NCBI RefSeq assembly: GCF_003313335.1
Contig: NZ_QMHP01000004.1
Coordinates: 1-59,662 of the forward strand
Direction: 5' to 3'
From: Pedobacter zeaxanthinifaciens
Lineage (GTDB): Bacteria; Bacteroidota; Bacteroidia; Sphingobacteriales; Sphingobacteriaceae
DNA length: 59,662 nucleotides
Positions 8,726-17,155 of this stretch are shown one piece after another. Below the pieces are notes generated by a model. The model had not been told where the DNA came from. It saw only the letters and a program-made list of their open reading frames with translations, and searched no databases. Position 1 is the stretch's first letter. Every line of letters starts with the position of its first letter. A program made the translations under genes and the position numbers.

Positions 8726-8760
8726 AAAGCTTTGCAGGTAATTCTTGCAGAGCTTTTTTT
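8726..8760 (+). terminator. Terminator downstream of psd
   Basis: The stem AAGCT-T-TGCA (8727-8736) pairs with TGCA-G-AGCTT (8746-8755) around a 9-nt loop, with one internal mismatch, and runs into seven or more T residues. It lies about 160 bp after the psd stop codon. Confidence 0.7.
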
Positions 8761-8942
8761 ACATTATGAGAGGAAGCTGGGCCTGTGGTCAGCATTATCT
8801 GCATTAATACGAGAGGTAGAAGTAGTAATACCTTGTTGCTTTCCATTCAAAGTGTTGCTATGATCTGTCGGTTTCCTAAGTAGATCCCTCGAAACTCGGG
8901 ATGACAGGGCGCCGACAAAAAGATTAGTTACGTTTTCTAGAA

Positions 8943-9003
8943 CGTCATTGCGAGGCACGAAGCAATCTTAAAGCGTAGAAAGATTGGTTTGTGCGTCGTG
9001 ACG
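8943..9003. repeat. Dispersed palindromic repeat (GTCATTGCGAGGCACGAAG type)
   Basis: CGTCATTGCGAGGCACGAAG...CAATCTT pairs with AAGATTGGTTTGTGCGTCGTGACG about 10 bp further on, forming a long imperfect hairpin. A half-copy with GAGGCACAAGTAATCT character sits in reverse orientation at about 14093-14123, showing that the unit is dispersed. Similar sequence is widespread between Bacteroidota genes; its origin is unknown to me. Confidence 0.65.
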
Positions 9004-9008
9004 AAGCC

Positions 9009-9039
9009 AAAAAAAGCCCGATTAACGTTTTAATCGGGC
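9009..9039 (-). terminator. Terminator of the MscS-family gene
   Basis: A perfect 10-bp stem, GCCCGATTAA (9016-9025) with TTAATCGGGC (9030-9039), has a 4-nt loop. On the minus strand it is followed by seven T residues. It lies 26 bp past the stop of the mechanosensitive channel gene. Confidence 0.88.
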
Positions 9040-9064
9040 CGCTGTTATTGTTTTTCTGATACAA

Positions 9065-10207
9065 TTAATTATCATTTTTTGCCGGAGTGCTATCGCCTAT
9101 GCTTCGCTGCGTTGGGTAAGCAAATTCTGACCCATTTCGTTTTACAATATCAATGATGTTGAAATTAACTTCCTGTTTTACTTTAGCTAAGTCAAATTCC
9201 TTTTGCATTGCAACTAAATATACCACCTGTATGTTCAACGCCGAGTCGCCGAAGGAATCAAAAGCTACCACAGCATCAGTTGTTGCCTGGCTATCAGTCA
9301 AGTAAGATGTAATATCAGCAATGATTTGCCTAATGCTTTCGTTGCTGGTTTCATAAGTTAAACCAATATCGAATTTTACTCTGCGGGCATTCCTAAGCGT
9401 TAGGTTTTCCAGTACACCATCAATCATCGAGCGGTTTGGAATAATGTAAGTAGTTTTATCCGCACTGCGTAGCACCGTGCTTCTAAATCCTACACGTTCA
9501 ATTGTTCCTTCAATTCCATCAACCTTCACTACGTCGCCAACGGTAAAAGGTTTATCCAAGAAAATCAGAAATGAGCCCAACAGGTTTTCCAAGCTTTCTT
9601 TAGCGGCCATTGCAATGGCAATACCGCCAATACCTAAACCGGTAATTAAGCTAACTGCATTTACTTCAAAAACATAGCCTAGCAGTACGAAAAAGCCGAT
9701 AAAGGCAATCAAAAATTTCAATAATTCCTTAATAAATGGAACCAGCTGATCATCGGCTTTGTTTTTGGTTTTTGCAGCCCGCACTAATAGTACGTGAGTA
9801 ATGAAATCAACAATCCTTAAGGCAATCCAAAAAACGGAAAGGAGAATGAGGAATAGGAAAACTTTATCAATAAACTCACCTATTGTAAACACTTCATCTA
9901 TCTTCAGCTTATCAACCGTTTTTTTGTAGTGGAAAAAAGTGACGTTTAATGGATGCTTTAACTGGTTAATGGCAATGTAAAGCGTAGCTAAAGAAAGAAA
10001 AAACTCAATAGGCTTAAGTAGCAGCGCAATAAAAGTATCAGAGTTAACTTGATCGGCAAATTTTCGGAATAACCTAAAAATCAATTGGCTAAAAATTCTG
10101 GATACAATTCTTTTAAAAATTAACCCGATGAGAATAATGCCAATAAAAAAAGCATATTGCTTTAAGGTGTTGCCCCAAAAAATTTGATCGAAAAAGTTAA
10201 CTTCCAT
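9065..10207 (-). CDS. MscS-family mechanosensitive ion channel
   Basis: The 380-residue protein has several N-terminal membrane segments (about 15-35, 60-80, 110-135 and 155-180). These lead into the pore-lining TM3, rich in Gly and Ala (VSLITGLGIGGIAIAMAAKE), and the beta domain FLDKPFTVGDVVKVDGIEGTIERVGFRST. The C-terminal alpha/beta domain follows (about 270-370). Such channels open under membrane tension and release solutes during hypo-osmotic shock. The gene lies 4 bp downstream of the glutamate dehydrogenase-family gene on the same strand, so they are probably cotranscribed; glutamate as a compatible solute makes the pairing sensible but this is inference. A strong terminator follows. 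Confidence 0.9.
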   Translation of the reverse strand: MEVNFFDQIFWGNTLKQYAFFIGIILIGLIFKRIVSRIFSQLIFRLFRKFADQVNSDTFIALLLKPIEFFLSLATLYIAINQLKHPLNVTFFHYKKTVDKLKIDEVFTIGEFIDKVFLFLILLSVFWIALRIVDFITHVLLVRAAKTKNKADDQLVPFIKELLKFLIAFIGFFVLLGYVFEVNAVSLITGLGIGGIAIAMAAKESLENLLGSFLIFLDKPFTVGDVVKVDGIEGTIERVGFRSTVLRSADKTTYIIPNRSMIDGVLENLTLRNARRVKFDIGLTYETSNESIRQIIADITSYLTDSQATTDAVVAFDSFGDSALNIQVVYLVAMQKEFDLAKVKQEVNFNIIDIVKRNGSEFAYPTQRSIGDSTPAKNDN

Positions 10208-10211
10208 AAGC

Positions 10212-11444
10212 TTATACCAATTGTTTTAACGCAATTTCAAAAGCGGTACTTGATAAATTTGTTTTCTTGTTAGAGGTTTCATGGACCTGTTTAAGTGCCT
10301 CTTTAATAATGTTTGATGCGTCTGTAAAGATAGCATCGTCGCTCATTTCAACATTGCGTTGCATCAGGTAGGCAAATACCCTAGCCATACCGCAATTAGC
10401 AATAAAATCAGGGATTACTGCCAAGTGGTTGTCTGCATGTTCCATAATGCTTCCGAAGAAAATTTCTTTATCAGCAAAAGGTACGTTAGCTCCGCAAGCA
10501 ATTACTTCCATTCCAGCAGCAATCATTTGGTCTACTTCATGTTGCTTTACCAATCTAGAAGCAGCTGCAGGTACAAAAATTTCGGCACCCATGCTCCAAA
10601 TACGCTCATTTGCTTCTTCAAATGACAGCAAACCATCCGCCACTAAAGTATTGTTAACTCGGTTGTTAAATAATGCGGCTACTTCGCTTTCTGTAAAACC
10701 TTCCGGATTAATTAAGCCGCCTACACGGTCAATAATGCCTACTACTTTAACGCCTTGCTGTGCTAAATAATATCCCGCCGCGGCAGCCACATTGCCCCAG
10801 CCTTGAATGATGGCTCTCTTGCCTTTAATATCGCCACCCCAAATTTCGTAAAAGTGCCTAATAGATTCCGATACGCCGTAACCTGTAATCATATCAGCAA
10901 CTTTATATTTTCTTTTGATATCAGGAGTGTAGGTTAAATCTTCCAATACTTTTGAAACGCCATAACGCAATTGTCCAATTTGGTGAATGCGTTCGTTTTC
11001 TCGTGCTTGGTAATGACCATTAATTACACCTTCTTGTGGGTGCCACAAGCCGTAACCTTCCGTAATCGGAATAACTTCATGGATCTCGTCGATATTTAAA
11101 TCGCCACCGGTACCATAATAGCTTTTTAGTAAGGGCATTACCGCTTTGTACCAACGCTCTAAAACTTCTTTTTTTCGTGGATCAGCTGGGTCAAAGTTAA
11201 TGCCCGATTTAGCACCGCCAATAGGAGGGCCAGATACGGTAAATTTCACTTCCATGGTTTTCGCTAGCGATTCTACCTCGTGTTTATCCAAGCCCTTGCG
11301 CATTCTGGTCCCACCTCCTGCAGCACCACCACGTAACGAGTTGATAACTACCCATCCTTCTGCTTCAGACTCTTTGTCCTTCCATTCAAAAACAATTTCT
11401 GGCTGTTTTTCTTCGTACTTTTTTAAAAGATCTTTCATGTTCAA
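10212..11444 (-). CDS. Glu/Leu/Phe/Val dehydrogenase family enzyme, probably glutamate dehydrogenase
   Basis: The 410-residue length is typical. The N-terminal dimerisation/catalytic domain has GGGTRMRKG (about 43-51), the substrate lysine region AKTMEVKF and the catalytic lysine in PIGGAKSGINFDP (K79). The C-terminal Rossmann domain has IIQGWGNVAAAAGYYLAQQG (about 212-231) followed by GIIDRVGG. The enzyme interconverts an amino acid and its 2-oxo acid with NAD(P)H, linking nitrogen and carbon metabolism. The exact amino acid cannot be fixed from motifs. The MscS channel gene follows after 4 bp. Confidence 0.88.
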   Translation of the reverse strand: MNMKDLLKKYEEKQPEIVFEWKDKESEAEGWVVINSLRGGAAGGGTRMRKGLDKHEVESLAKTMEVKFTVSGPPIGGAKSGINFDPADPRKKEVLERWYKAVMPLLKSYYGTGGDLNIDEIHEVIPITEGYGLWHPQEGVINGHYQARENERIHQIGQLRYGVSKVLEDLTYTPDIKRKYKVADMITGYGVSESIRHFYEIWGGDIKGKRAIIQGWGNVAAAAGYYLAQQGVKVVGIIDRVGGLINPEGFTESEVAALFNNRVNNTLVADGLLSFEEANERIWSMGAEIFVPAAASRLVKQHEVDQMIAAGMEVIACGANVPFADKEIFFGSIMEHADNHLAVIPDFIANCGMARVFAYLMQRNVEMSDDAIFTDASNIIKEALKQVHETSNKKTNLSSTAFEIALKQLV

Positions 11445-11534
11445 TTGTGTGTGTTTTAATACAAAAAAGCTATGCAGTGTTTAGCACTTATTTGTTTGTA
11501 TTATCAAAATTTATATTTGGTTGCGCAAAGATAA

Positions 11535-11566
11535 AAAACAAAAAAACCCCGACGCTAGTCGAGGTT
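11535..11566 (-). terminator. Terminator after rplS
   Basis: AACCCCGAC (11545-11553) pairs with GTCGAGGTT (11558-11566), with one C-A mismatch and a 4-nt loop. The minus strand continues into a run of T. It closes the ribosomal operon 24 bp past the rplS stop. Confidence 0.82.
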
Positions 11567-11589
11567 ATATTTTTTGCATTAAAAAGAAA

Positions 11590-11937
11590 TTACTTTCTTA
11601 ATGATTTGATACGAGCTGCTTTACCAGTTAAGCTACGTAAATAGAACAACTTAGCTCTACGTACTTTACCATAGCTGTTAACTTCTACTTTCTCAATATT
11701 TGGAGAACTGAAAGGGAAGATACGCTCTACACCAACACCGTTACTAATTTTACGAACAGTAAAAGTTTCGTTAGCGCCAGCGCTGTTACGTTGAATAACA
11801 ACACCTTGGTAAATTTGAACACGTTCTTTGTTACCCTCGCGAATTTTATAATGAACACTTACTGTATCTCCTGATTTGAAAGAAGGAAATTCTTTTTTAG
11901 TGCTTACCTGTTCTTCTACAAATTTTACTAAATCCAT
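11590..11937 (-). CDS. rplS: 50S ribosomal protein L19
   Basis: The 115-residue protein matches L19 throughout: [26 protein letters not shown] near residues 20-46, then [22 protein letters not shown] and [21 protein letters not shown] at the C-terminus. L19 sits at the 30S-50S interface. It is the last gene of the rpsP-rimM-trmD-rplS group, in the conserved order, about 150 bp downstream of trmD, and is followed by a terminator. Confidence 0.97.
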   Translation of the reverse strand: MDLVKFVEEQVSTKKEFPSFKSGDTVSVHYKIREGNKERVQIYQGVVIQRNSAGANETFTVRKISNGVGVERIFPFSSPNIEKVEVNSYGKVRRAKLFYLRSLTGKAARIKSLRK

Positions 11938-12087
11938 GATTTTAAGCTATTAAGCCGATTTTTGTATTGTTTAAAATCGGACTGCAATATTAGGGAAATT
12001 ATTTTTAAAATAAAAACGAATTTTAAAAATTTTTGATGATTTATTTTTTGGTAAATGATCTCATTATCAAATCATCTAGTTAATGAG

Positions 12088-12762
12088 TTATTTCAGCAAA
12101 TCTGGTCGTCGTTTTTCGGTGCGCTTTAAAGCCTCTTCATGTCTCCAGTCGGCAATCTTGGCTTCGTGTCCGCTAAGTAAAATATCGGGCACCTTATGTC
12201 CACGCCAATCGGCTGGTCTGGTGTAAATAGGGGCATCTAACAGCTCTCCCTGAAAACTGTCCGATAAAGCGGAGGTTTCATCATTTAATACACCAGGAAT
12301 TAAACGTGTAACGGCATCAACTAATACAGCCGCAGGGAGTTCTCCTCCTGACAGCACATAGTCGCCAATGGAAATTTCTCGGGTTACATAAATATCCCTA
12401 ATACGTTGGTCAATGCCTTTGTAGTGCCCGCACAAAATCATGATATTACCTTTGGTTGATAGTTCATTGGCAATAGTTTGGTTAAGTGTGTTCCCATCTG
12501 GGCTCATAAAGATAATTTCGTCATATGTACGTTGCGCTTGCAGCGCTTCAATACAGGCTGCAAAGGGTCCAATACTCATTACCATTCCACTTCCTCCGCC
12601 GTAAGGGTAATCGTCCACGCTTTTTTGCTTATTTGTAGCATAATCCCTTAAATTGTGCACTACAATTTCGGCAATTCCCTTTTTTTGCGCCCGCTGTAAA
12701 ATAGAGTGTGCAAACGGACTGGTCAATAAATCAGGGAGGACGGTGATGATGTCAAAACGCAT
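12088..12762 (-). CDS. trmD: tRNA (guanine-37-N1) methyltransferase
   Basis: The 224-residue protein has the SPOUT trefoil-knot motifs of Trm[36 protein letters not shown] and [21 protein letters not shown]. The C-terminal domain ends [17 protein letters not shown]. It methylates G37 next to the anticodon using S-adenosylmethionine and prevents +1 frameshifting. It keeps its canonical place between rimM and rplS, although a lipoprotein gene has come between it and rimM here. Confidence 0.97.
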   Translation of the reverse strand: MRFDIITVLPDLLTSPFAHSILQRAQKKGIAEIVVHNLRDYATNKQKSVDDYPYGGGSGMVMSIGPFAACIEALQAQRTYDEIIFMSPDGNTLNQTIANELSTKGNIMILCGHYKGIDQRIRDIYVTREISIGDYVLSGGELPAAVLVDAVTRLIPGVLNDETSALSDSFQGELLDAPIYTRPADWRGHKVPDILLSGHEAKIADWRHEEALKRTEKRRPDLLK

Positions 12763-12836
12763 GGCGCAAATTTAGCAATTGTTTTAGTTTTTACATTTTT
12801 CAATGAAATGTAACGCGTTGATTGTATAAGCGATGT

Positions 12837-13472
12837 TTAAATAGTCCACTGATCGTGTACAACGGCAACCAGAAAATAAGTACTTTGATACTGTTCAAAT
12901 ACCAAACGAAGGCTGCTCCAATCCATCCCGTCATATTTTTTATCGAAACCGCTGAAGTAGTATTCTAAGAATGGATGGTCTGGGAAAATTTCGTTTAAGT
13001 TGCTTGCGGAATTTCCTTTACCAATTATTTCGTTGAAAGAAGTTTTTTCGGCATGAAGGTAATTGGCGTTGTAAACAAATTTATCCAGGTATTTTTGCGC
13101 AGTAAGTTTAATTGGATCTCCAGACCCATCGTAACTGCCCCAATTGATTGAGCCATGCTCCTCAATAATCTTTAAAAAATTGGCTTTAGTTAGCTGTGTA
13201 GCATTTTTACGGTCAATCATCCCGTAAGGCGAAAACAATACCCCTTTCTTGGGATGGAAATAGGCCGCAAATGATTTATAATCTTTTGCGTTTAATGCTG
13301 TTAAAATTTCTGTGCCTACGGTAGCTAAAACATCTTTTTCTGCCGCGGTGTCAATGGCATTAATGGCAACAGCTGTGTCTACCGCTTCGGTGGTTTGGTC
13401 ATTTTTGTCTGAATTGGTGCAGCCAATAGCAAACATTAAAAATCCAATCCAGAGCAAAACAGTGCATTTCAT
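12837..13472 (-). CDS. Predicted lipoprotein of unknown function inside the rpsP-rplS group
   Basis: The 211-residue product starts with a lipoprotein signal peptide and lipobox (FAIG-C, C18), then a Ser/Asn/Asp-rich linker. The body (about 45-211) contains ILTALNAKDYKSFAAYFHPKKG, a phrase common in NTF2/SnoaL-like or nuclear-transport-like folds, and ends YQSTYFLVAVVHDQWTI. It should be anchored in the envelope. It lies between rimM (40 bp upstream) and trmD (74 bp downstream) on the same strand. Nothing suggests a ribosomal role, so it is probably a genus-level insertion into the operon. I do not recognise the family with certainty. Confidence 0.72.
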   Translation of the reverse strand: MKCTVLLWIGFLMFAIGCTNSDKNDQTTEAVDTAVAINAIDTAAEKDVLATVGTEILTALNAKDYKSFAAYFHPKKGVLFSPYGMIDRKNATQLTKANFLKIIEEHGSINWGSYDGSGDPIKLTAQKYLDKFVYNANYLHAEKTSFNEIIGKGNSASNLNEIFPDHPFLEYYFSGFDKKYDGMDWSSLRLVFEQYQSTYFLVAVVHDQWTI

Positions 13473-13512
13473 AAATATTAAACTATGGTTTGCTTGTTTT
13501 GTTTGCTATCAA

Positions 13513-14040
13513 TTACGGATTAAGATAAATGTCTAATAATCCCTCAGGTAAATCCAAGGTTAAGATATTTTCTTCATCGTCAATCTCTACAATAAAATCT
13601 TCGTTTAAAGGAAAAAGTATTTCCTTGTTTTGATAGTTAACGGTAGCTACAAACTGCTGTGGATATTCGTTAACTTCTATAATCTCGCCTAGTTCGCCTA
13701 ACGTTTCATCAATCGCTATAAAACCTTTCAAATCGGTATAGTAAAACTCGTCTTCGTCGCGTTCAGGTTTTTTGCTCAAAGGTAAGTAGGCTTTTTTCTT
13801 TACCAATGGTTGCGCCTTATCCACATGATTAACATCATCAAAGTAAAATAGGCCAGTTTTATTCTCGTATAACTTATGGCTGGCAACAAAAAAAGGTACC
13901 ATCTTGCCATTCATTTCCAAAAAAATCACATCAAGGTCTAATTCTTCGTAGTCGTCAAACTCAAAAAACAACTGTACTTCGCCCTTTAACCCTTTAGTTT
14001 TAGTAATATAACCTATATAAAATGCTTCTTCTTTGATCAT
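13513..14040 (-). CDS. rimM: 16S rRNA maturation factor RimM
   Basis: The 175-residue protein has the RimM N-terminal beta-barrel (YIGYITKTKGLKGEVQLFFEF). A PRC-barrel domain follows from about 95 (EFYYTDLKGFIAID ... LGEIIEVNEYPQQ) and the protein ends LPEGLLDIYLNP, close to the usual family ending. RimM helps assemble the 30S head around ribosomal protein S19. It follows rpsP in the usual order, but a strong hairpin terminator and a palindrome lie between them. It may therefore be transcribed partly from its own promoter. Confidence 0.94.
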   Translation of the reverse strand: MIKEEAFYIGYITKTKGLKGEVQLFFEFDDYEELDLDVIFLEMNGKMVPFFVASHKLYENKTGLFYFDDVNHVDKAQPLVKKKAYLPLSKKPERDEDEFYYTDLKGFIAIDETLGELGEIIEVNEYPQQFVATVNYQNKEILFPLNEDFIVEIDDEENILTLDLPEGLLDIYLNP

Positions 14041-14071
14041 GTGTTTTTCGTTTTGTCATTTTGCAAGTTCG

Positions 14072-14133
14072 CCAGCCATCTTTAATTTAAATGAGAAATA
14101 GATTACTTGTGCCTCGTAATGACAGATGGCTGG
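14072..14133. repeat. Inverted repeat between rpsP and rimM
   Basis: CCAGCCATCT (14072-14081) is exactly complementary to AGATGGCTGG (14124-14133). The interval includes a half-copy of the dispersed unit also seen at 8943-9003 (ATTACGAGGCACAAGTAATC on the minus strand). It lies beside the rpsP terminator. Confidence 0.6.
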
Positions 14134-14139
14134 GTATAA

Positions 14140-14172
14140 AAATAGCGTCCAGATTAGATCAGGACGCTATTT
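14140..14172 (-). terminator. Hairpin terminator between rpsP and rimM
   Basis: AAATAGCGTCC (14140-14150) pairs perfectly with GGACGCTATTT (14162-14172) around an 11-nt loop. On the minus strand the distal arm runs into TTTTTATA. It lies 19 bp past the rpsP stop and would reduce or block read-through into rimM-trmD-rplS. Confidence 0.8.
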
Positions 14173-14190
14173 TTTTGAAGTGAAGTAAAA

Positions 14191-14760
14191 TTATTCAGCT
14201 TTATCTTCAGCTTGAGTTTCTTCAGCCGGAGCTTCAGTAGCTGCTTCAGCTTCTACCGCTGGAGCTTCTTCAGTAGCCTCTTCTGCAACTTCTTCCGCTA
14301 CAGGAGCGTTTTTAGCTGCAATTGCCGCTGCTCTGTCTTCATTTTTCTTAGCTTCTGCTGCTAAGGCTGCTTTACGAGCTTCAGCTTTGTTGCTAGCTAA
14401 ACCTTCAGTTTTACCAGCAATTTTACCAGCTTTAGCATCTAACCAAGTTGCAAATTTAGCATCTGCTTGTTCTTGAGTTAAAGCACCTTTTCTGATACCG
14501 CCTTCTAAGTGTTTTTTGTAAAGCACACCTTTGTAAGATAGGATAGCACGAGCAGTGTCAGTTGGCTCAGCACCACTTAATACCCATTTAACAGCGCTAT
14601 CGAAATTTAATTCAATAGTTGCTGGATTGGTGTTAGGGTTGTAAGAACCTAAACGCTCAATGAATTTTCCATCTCTTGGAGCACGCGAATCCGCTACTAC
14701 CACATGGTAAAAAGGTCTTCCTTTTTTACCGAATCTTTGCAATCTGATTTTAGTTGCCAT
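14191..14760 (-). CDS. rpsP: 30S ribosomal protein S16 with an Ala/Glu-rich tail
   Basis: The start at 14760 ([19 protein letters not shown]) is the conserved S16 N-terminus; a longer open frame to 14967 is not coding. S16 proper covers about residues 1-80, with [20 protein letters not shown] and the [13 protein letters not shown] motif. The remaining 110 residues are a charged extension, first Lys/Ala-rich and then Glu/Ala/Thr-rich ([20 protein letters not shown]). The total of 189 residues is about twice the usual bacterial length; such extensions are common in Bacteroidota. S16 is an early 30S assembly protein. The gene leads the rpsP-rimM-trmD-rplS group. Confidence 0.95.
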   Translation of the reverse strand: MATKIRLQRFGKKGRPFYHVVVADSRAPRDGKFIERLGSYNPNTNPATIELNFDSAVKWVLSGAEPTDTARAILSYKGVLYKKHLEGGIRKGALTQEQADAKFATWLDAKAGKIAGKTEGLASNKAEARKAALAAEAKKNEDRAAAIAAKNAPVAEEVAEEATEEAPAVEAEAATEAPAEETQAEDKAE

Positions 14761-14949
14761 TCTTTTTTTGTTTATGTATTCAACATAGTTCCCGGAACTT
14801 CGTGTTGCGGGGCTGCAAAAGTAAGCAATATGTTGGTAATTAACAAAAAGATTGAAAAAACTAACCGTTATAAATGTTTGAAAATCAAAGGTATCGTTTT
14901 TATGGCGCTTGCAGTCCTGCTTTTCGTTGCAATCTTTTTGCTGGTTTTG

Positions 14950-15004
14950 GTCTCGCAACGCTCTCACAACGCTCTCACAACACTCTCACAACGCTCTCAC
15001 AAAA
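14950..15004. repeat. Short tandem repeat, 11-bp unit, four to five copies
   Basis: The unit CTCTCACAACG occurs four times in tandem (14961, 14972, 14983 and 14994; the last ends in AAAA), preceded by a diverged copy GTCTCGCAACG. The copies differ by at most a few bases. It lies in the 460-bp gap 14761-15219 upstream of rpsP and of the divergent nucleotidase gene. The rest of that gap shows no gene; it should hold the two divergent promoters. Confidence 0.85.
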
Positions 15005-15219
15005 CTGTTGTGCTAGCTTGTTCTAGCGTAGCTAATAACAAACATTTGTAGGGTTGGCTAACTGCTAAACCAACAAAAAGTATTTCCACTTCAATCAGGT
15101 TTATTAACTAAGTTTAATGCAGAGAACCTAATTCAAATCATGTTTAGCTTAAATTAAACACCAGTAAGGTTTAATGAATTTGTATCAGTTTTTGATATAA
15201 AATCAGTATAATTACCTCA

Positions 15220-15738
15220 ATGAGAATAGCCATAGATATGGATGAGGTTTTAGCCGATCCGATTCATAAATTTATACAACTGTATAATCGTGACCACCAA
15301 GTCCCGCTTGATTTGTTGATCCATCCAGGAACAGAGATTTTTCAAAATGTGCCAGCTGAAGTGTCTGATAAGTGGAAAGAATACATCAACGAGAAAGGGT
15401 TTTTTAGAGACTTGCCAGTGATTGAAGGCGCTGTAGATGCAGTTCAAAAACTCCAACAACACTATGAAGTGTACATCGTGTCAGCAGCGATGGAATTTAA
15501 AAATTCGTTGGAAGACAAAATGGACTGGCTTTCACAACATTTTCCATTTATTAGTTGGAAACAAATTGTTTTTTGCGGCGAAAAAATCGTTGACGTAGAT
15601 ATCATGATTGACGACAGGATTAAAAACTTCAAAGATTTCAAAGGTCGACCGCTACTTTTCACTTCGCCACACAATTTACTAATTACTGACTACGAGCGGG
15701 TTGATAACTGGCAACAGGTTTTGAAAAAATTATTGTGA
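15220..15738 (+). CDS. HAD-superfamily 5'(3')-deoxyribonucleotidase-like protein
   Basis: The 172-residue protein begins MRIAIDMDEVLADP, the DxDxV nucleophile motif of HAD phosphatases (D6 and acid/base D8). Motif II lies in VYIVSAAMEF, and the motif III/IV acidic region is FCGEKIVDVDIMIDDRIKNF. This matches the NT5C/YorS class of small pyrimidine 5'-nucleotidases, which dephosphorylate deoxyribonucleoside monophosphates. It stands alone on the plus strand between the rpsP group and the polysaccharide locus. Substrate range is inferred from family only. Confidence 0.82.
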   Translation: MRIAIDMDEVLADPIHKFIQLYNRDHQVPLDLLIHPGTEIFQNVPAEVSDKWKEYINEKGFFRDLPVIEGAVDAVQKLQQHYEVYIVSAAMEFKNSLEDKMDWLSQHFPFISWKQIVFCGEKIVDVDIMIDDRIKNFKDFKGRPLLFTSPHNLLITDYERVDNWQQVLKKLL

Positions 15739-15938
15739 TTGCCTTGCTAAAAAAAAATAAAGCCAAAATCATAAAAGGGGCTTGATTATTGCTTGTAGGC
15801 GGTGGTTAAACGTTGTTGCAATGCCAATAATTGAAATCTGTGTTGTAAAGTGCTGATTTAGAGTTTTTAAAGAAAAAACGCTACTTTTGAAACTGTACTA
15901 GTTTGTACAACTTTTTTATGACAAATGAATTAATTGTG

Positions 15939-15946
15939 TATGTTTG
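15939..15946 (+). promoter_or_regulatory. Candidate Bacteroidota -7 promoter box upstream of gmd
   Basis: TATGTTTG fits the TAnnTTTG -7 consensus of the Bacteroidota housekeeping sigma factor. It lies 29 bp before the gmd ATG. No good -33 TTG is visible at the usual spacing, so this is a partial match. If real, it would drive the polysaccharide operon. Confidence 0.35.
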
Positions 15947-15974
15947 CACGCATAAAATCTTAAAGAAATAATAG

Positions 15975-17126
15975 ATGAAAGTTGCGCTAATTACGGGAGT
16001 GACAGGCCAGGATGGTGCCTATTTAACAGAGTTTTTGTTAAAAAAAGGTTACTTCGTACATGGTATAAAAAGAAGAACATCTCTGTTCAATACAGATAGG
16101 ATCGACCACCTTTATCAAGATCAGCATGAGAGTGATGTAAGATTCAAATTACATTATGGGGATTTAACAGATTCGACTAATCTTATTCGTATCATACAAG
16201 AAACACAGCCAGATGAGATTTATAACTTAGGTGCAATGTCACACGTAAAAGTTTCGTTTGATTCGCCTGAGTATGTGGCTAATGTTGATGGTATAGGTAC
16301 TTTGAGAATTCTTGAAGCGGTTCGGATTTTGGGATTAGAAAAGAAAACAAGAGTTTATCAGGCCTCCACATCAGAGCTTTATGGCGGTTTGCCCGAAAAT
16401 AAAAATGCAGCAGGGTTTTATGACGAAAACTCTCCGTTCTACCCTCGTTCGCCATATGGGGTAGCAAAAATCTATGGTTTCTGGATTACTAAAAACTATC
16501 GCGAAGCTTACAATATGTTTGCCTGTAATGGTATTTTGTTTAACCACGAGAGTCCGTTAAGGGGTGAAACATTTGTAACCCGTAAAATTACCAGAGCTGC
16601 ATCAAAAATTGGTCTTGGCCTACAGAGCTGTTTATATTTAGGTAACCTTTCTGCACAACGCGATTGGGGGCATGCCAAAGATTATATCGAAGCCATGTGG
16701 CTAATCCTTCAACAAGAGCAGCCAGAAGATTATGTAATTGCTACAGGCATTACTACTACCGTGAGAGATTTTGTACGTATGGCTTTTGCAGAACTTGGTA
16801 TTACTGTGGAGTTTTCTGGAAAGGATGAACAGGAAAAAGGAGTAATCATTGATATTGATAACAATAAGGCTACTCAGCTAGGGTTAAACTTAGATACATT
16901 GAAATTGGGTGAAACTGTTGTGAGGGTAGATCCAAAATATTACAGGCCGACCGAAGTAGACCTTTTATTAGGCGATCCAACCAAAGCAAAAACCAAGCTA
17001 GGGTGGCAACCAAAATATGATTTGCCTGCGCTAGTAGAAGATATGATGCGTGCCGATTTGAAGTTGATGAAGAAAGATGAGTATCTAAAACAAGGTAATT
17101 ACGAAACGTTGAATTATTTCGAATAA
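15975..17126 (+). CDS. gmd: GDP-mannose 4,6-dehydratase
   Basis: The 383-residue protein is an extended short-chain dehydrogenase. It has the NAD(P)-binding [10 protein letters not shown] loop (about 8-17), the catalytic STSELYGG (T132, E134) and Y161xxxK165 in [30 protein letters not shown] and [16 protein letters not shown] are hallmarks of Gmd. It converts GDP-mannose to GDP-4-keto-6-deoxymannose, the first step to GDP-L-fucose; the second enzyme, fcl, lies on the far side of the locus at 38554-39480. It is the first gene of the plus-strand polysaccharide locus, 29 bp before the SLBB exporter gene. Confidence 0.95.
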   Translation: MKVALITGVTGQDGAYLTEFLLKKGYFVHGIKRRTSLFNTDRIDHLYQDQHESDVRFKLHYGDLTDSTNLIRIIQETQPDEIYNLGAMSHVKVSFDSPEYVANVDGIGTLRILEAVRILGLEKKTRVYQASTSELYGGLPENKNAAGFYDENSPFYPRSPYGVAKIYGFWITKNYREAYNMFACNGILFNHESPLRGETFVTRKITRAASKIGLGLQSCLYLGNLSAQRDWGHAKDYIEAMWLILQQEQPEDYVIATGITTTVRDFVRMAFAELGITVEFSGKDEQEKGVIIDIDNNKATQLGLNLDTLKLGETVVRVDPKYYRPTEVDLLLGDPTKAKTKLGWQPKYDLPALVEDMMRADLKLMKKDEYLKQGNYETLNYFE

Positions 17127-17155
17127 TCCGTTTTCAAAAAATCCCGCCAAGGAGC

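Noticed and set aside
14761..14967. N-terminal extension of rpsP by 69 codons
   Set aside because: The conserved S16 start [11 protein letters not shown] is at 14760, and the extra residues (many Asn, Phe, His) are not part of any S16 protein.
14950..15004. Possible CRISPR array
   Set aside because: The 11-bp units are contiguous without spacers and there are no cas genes in the window.
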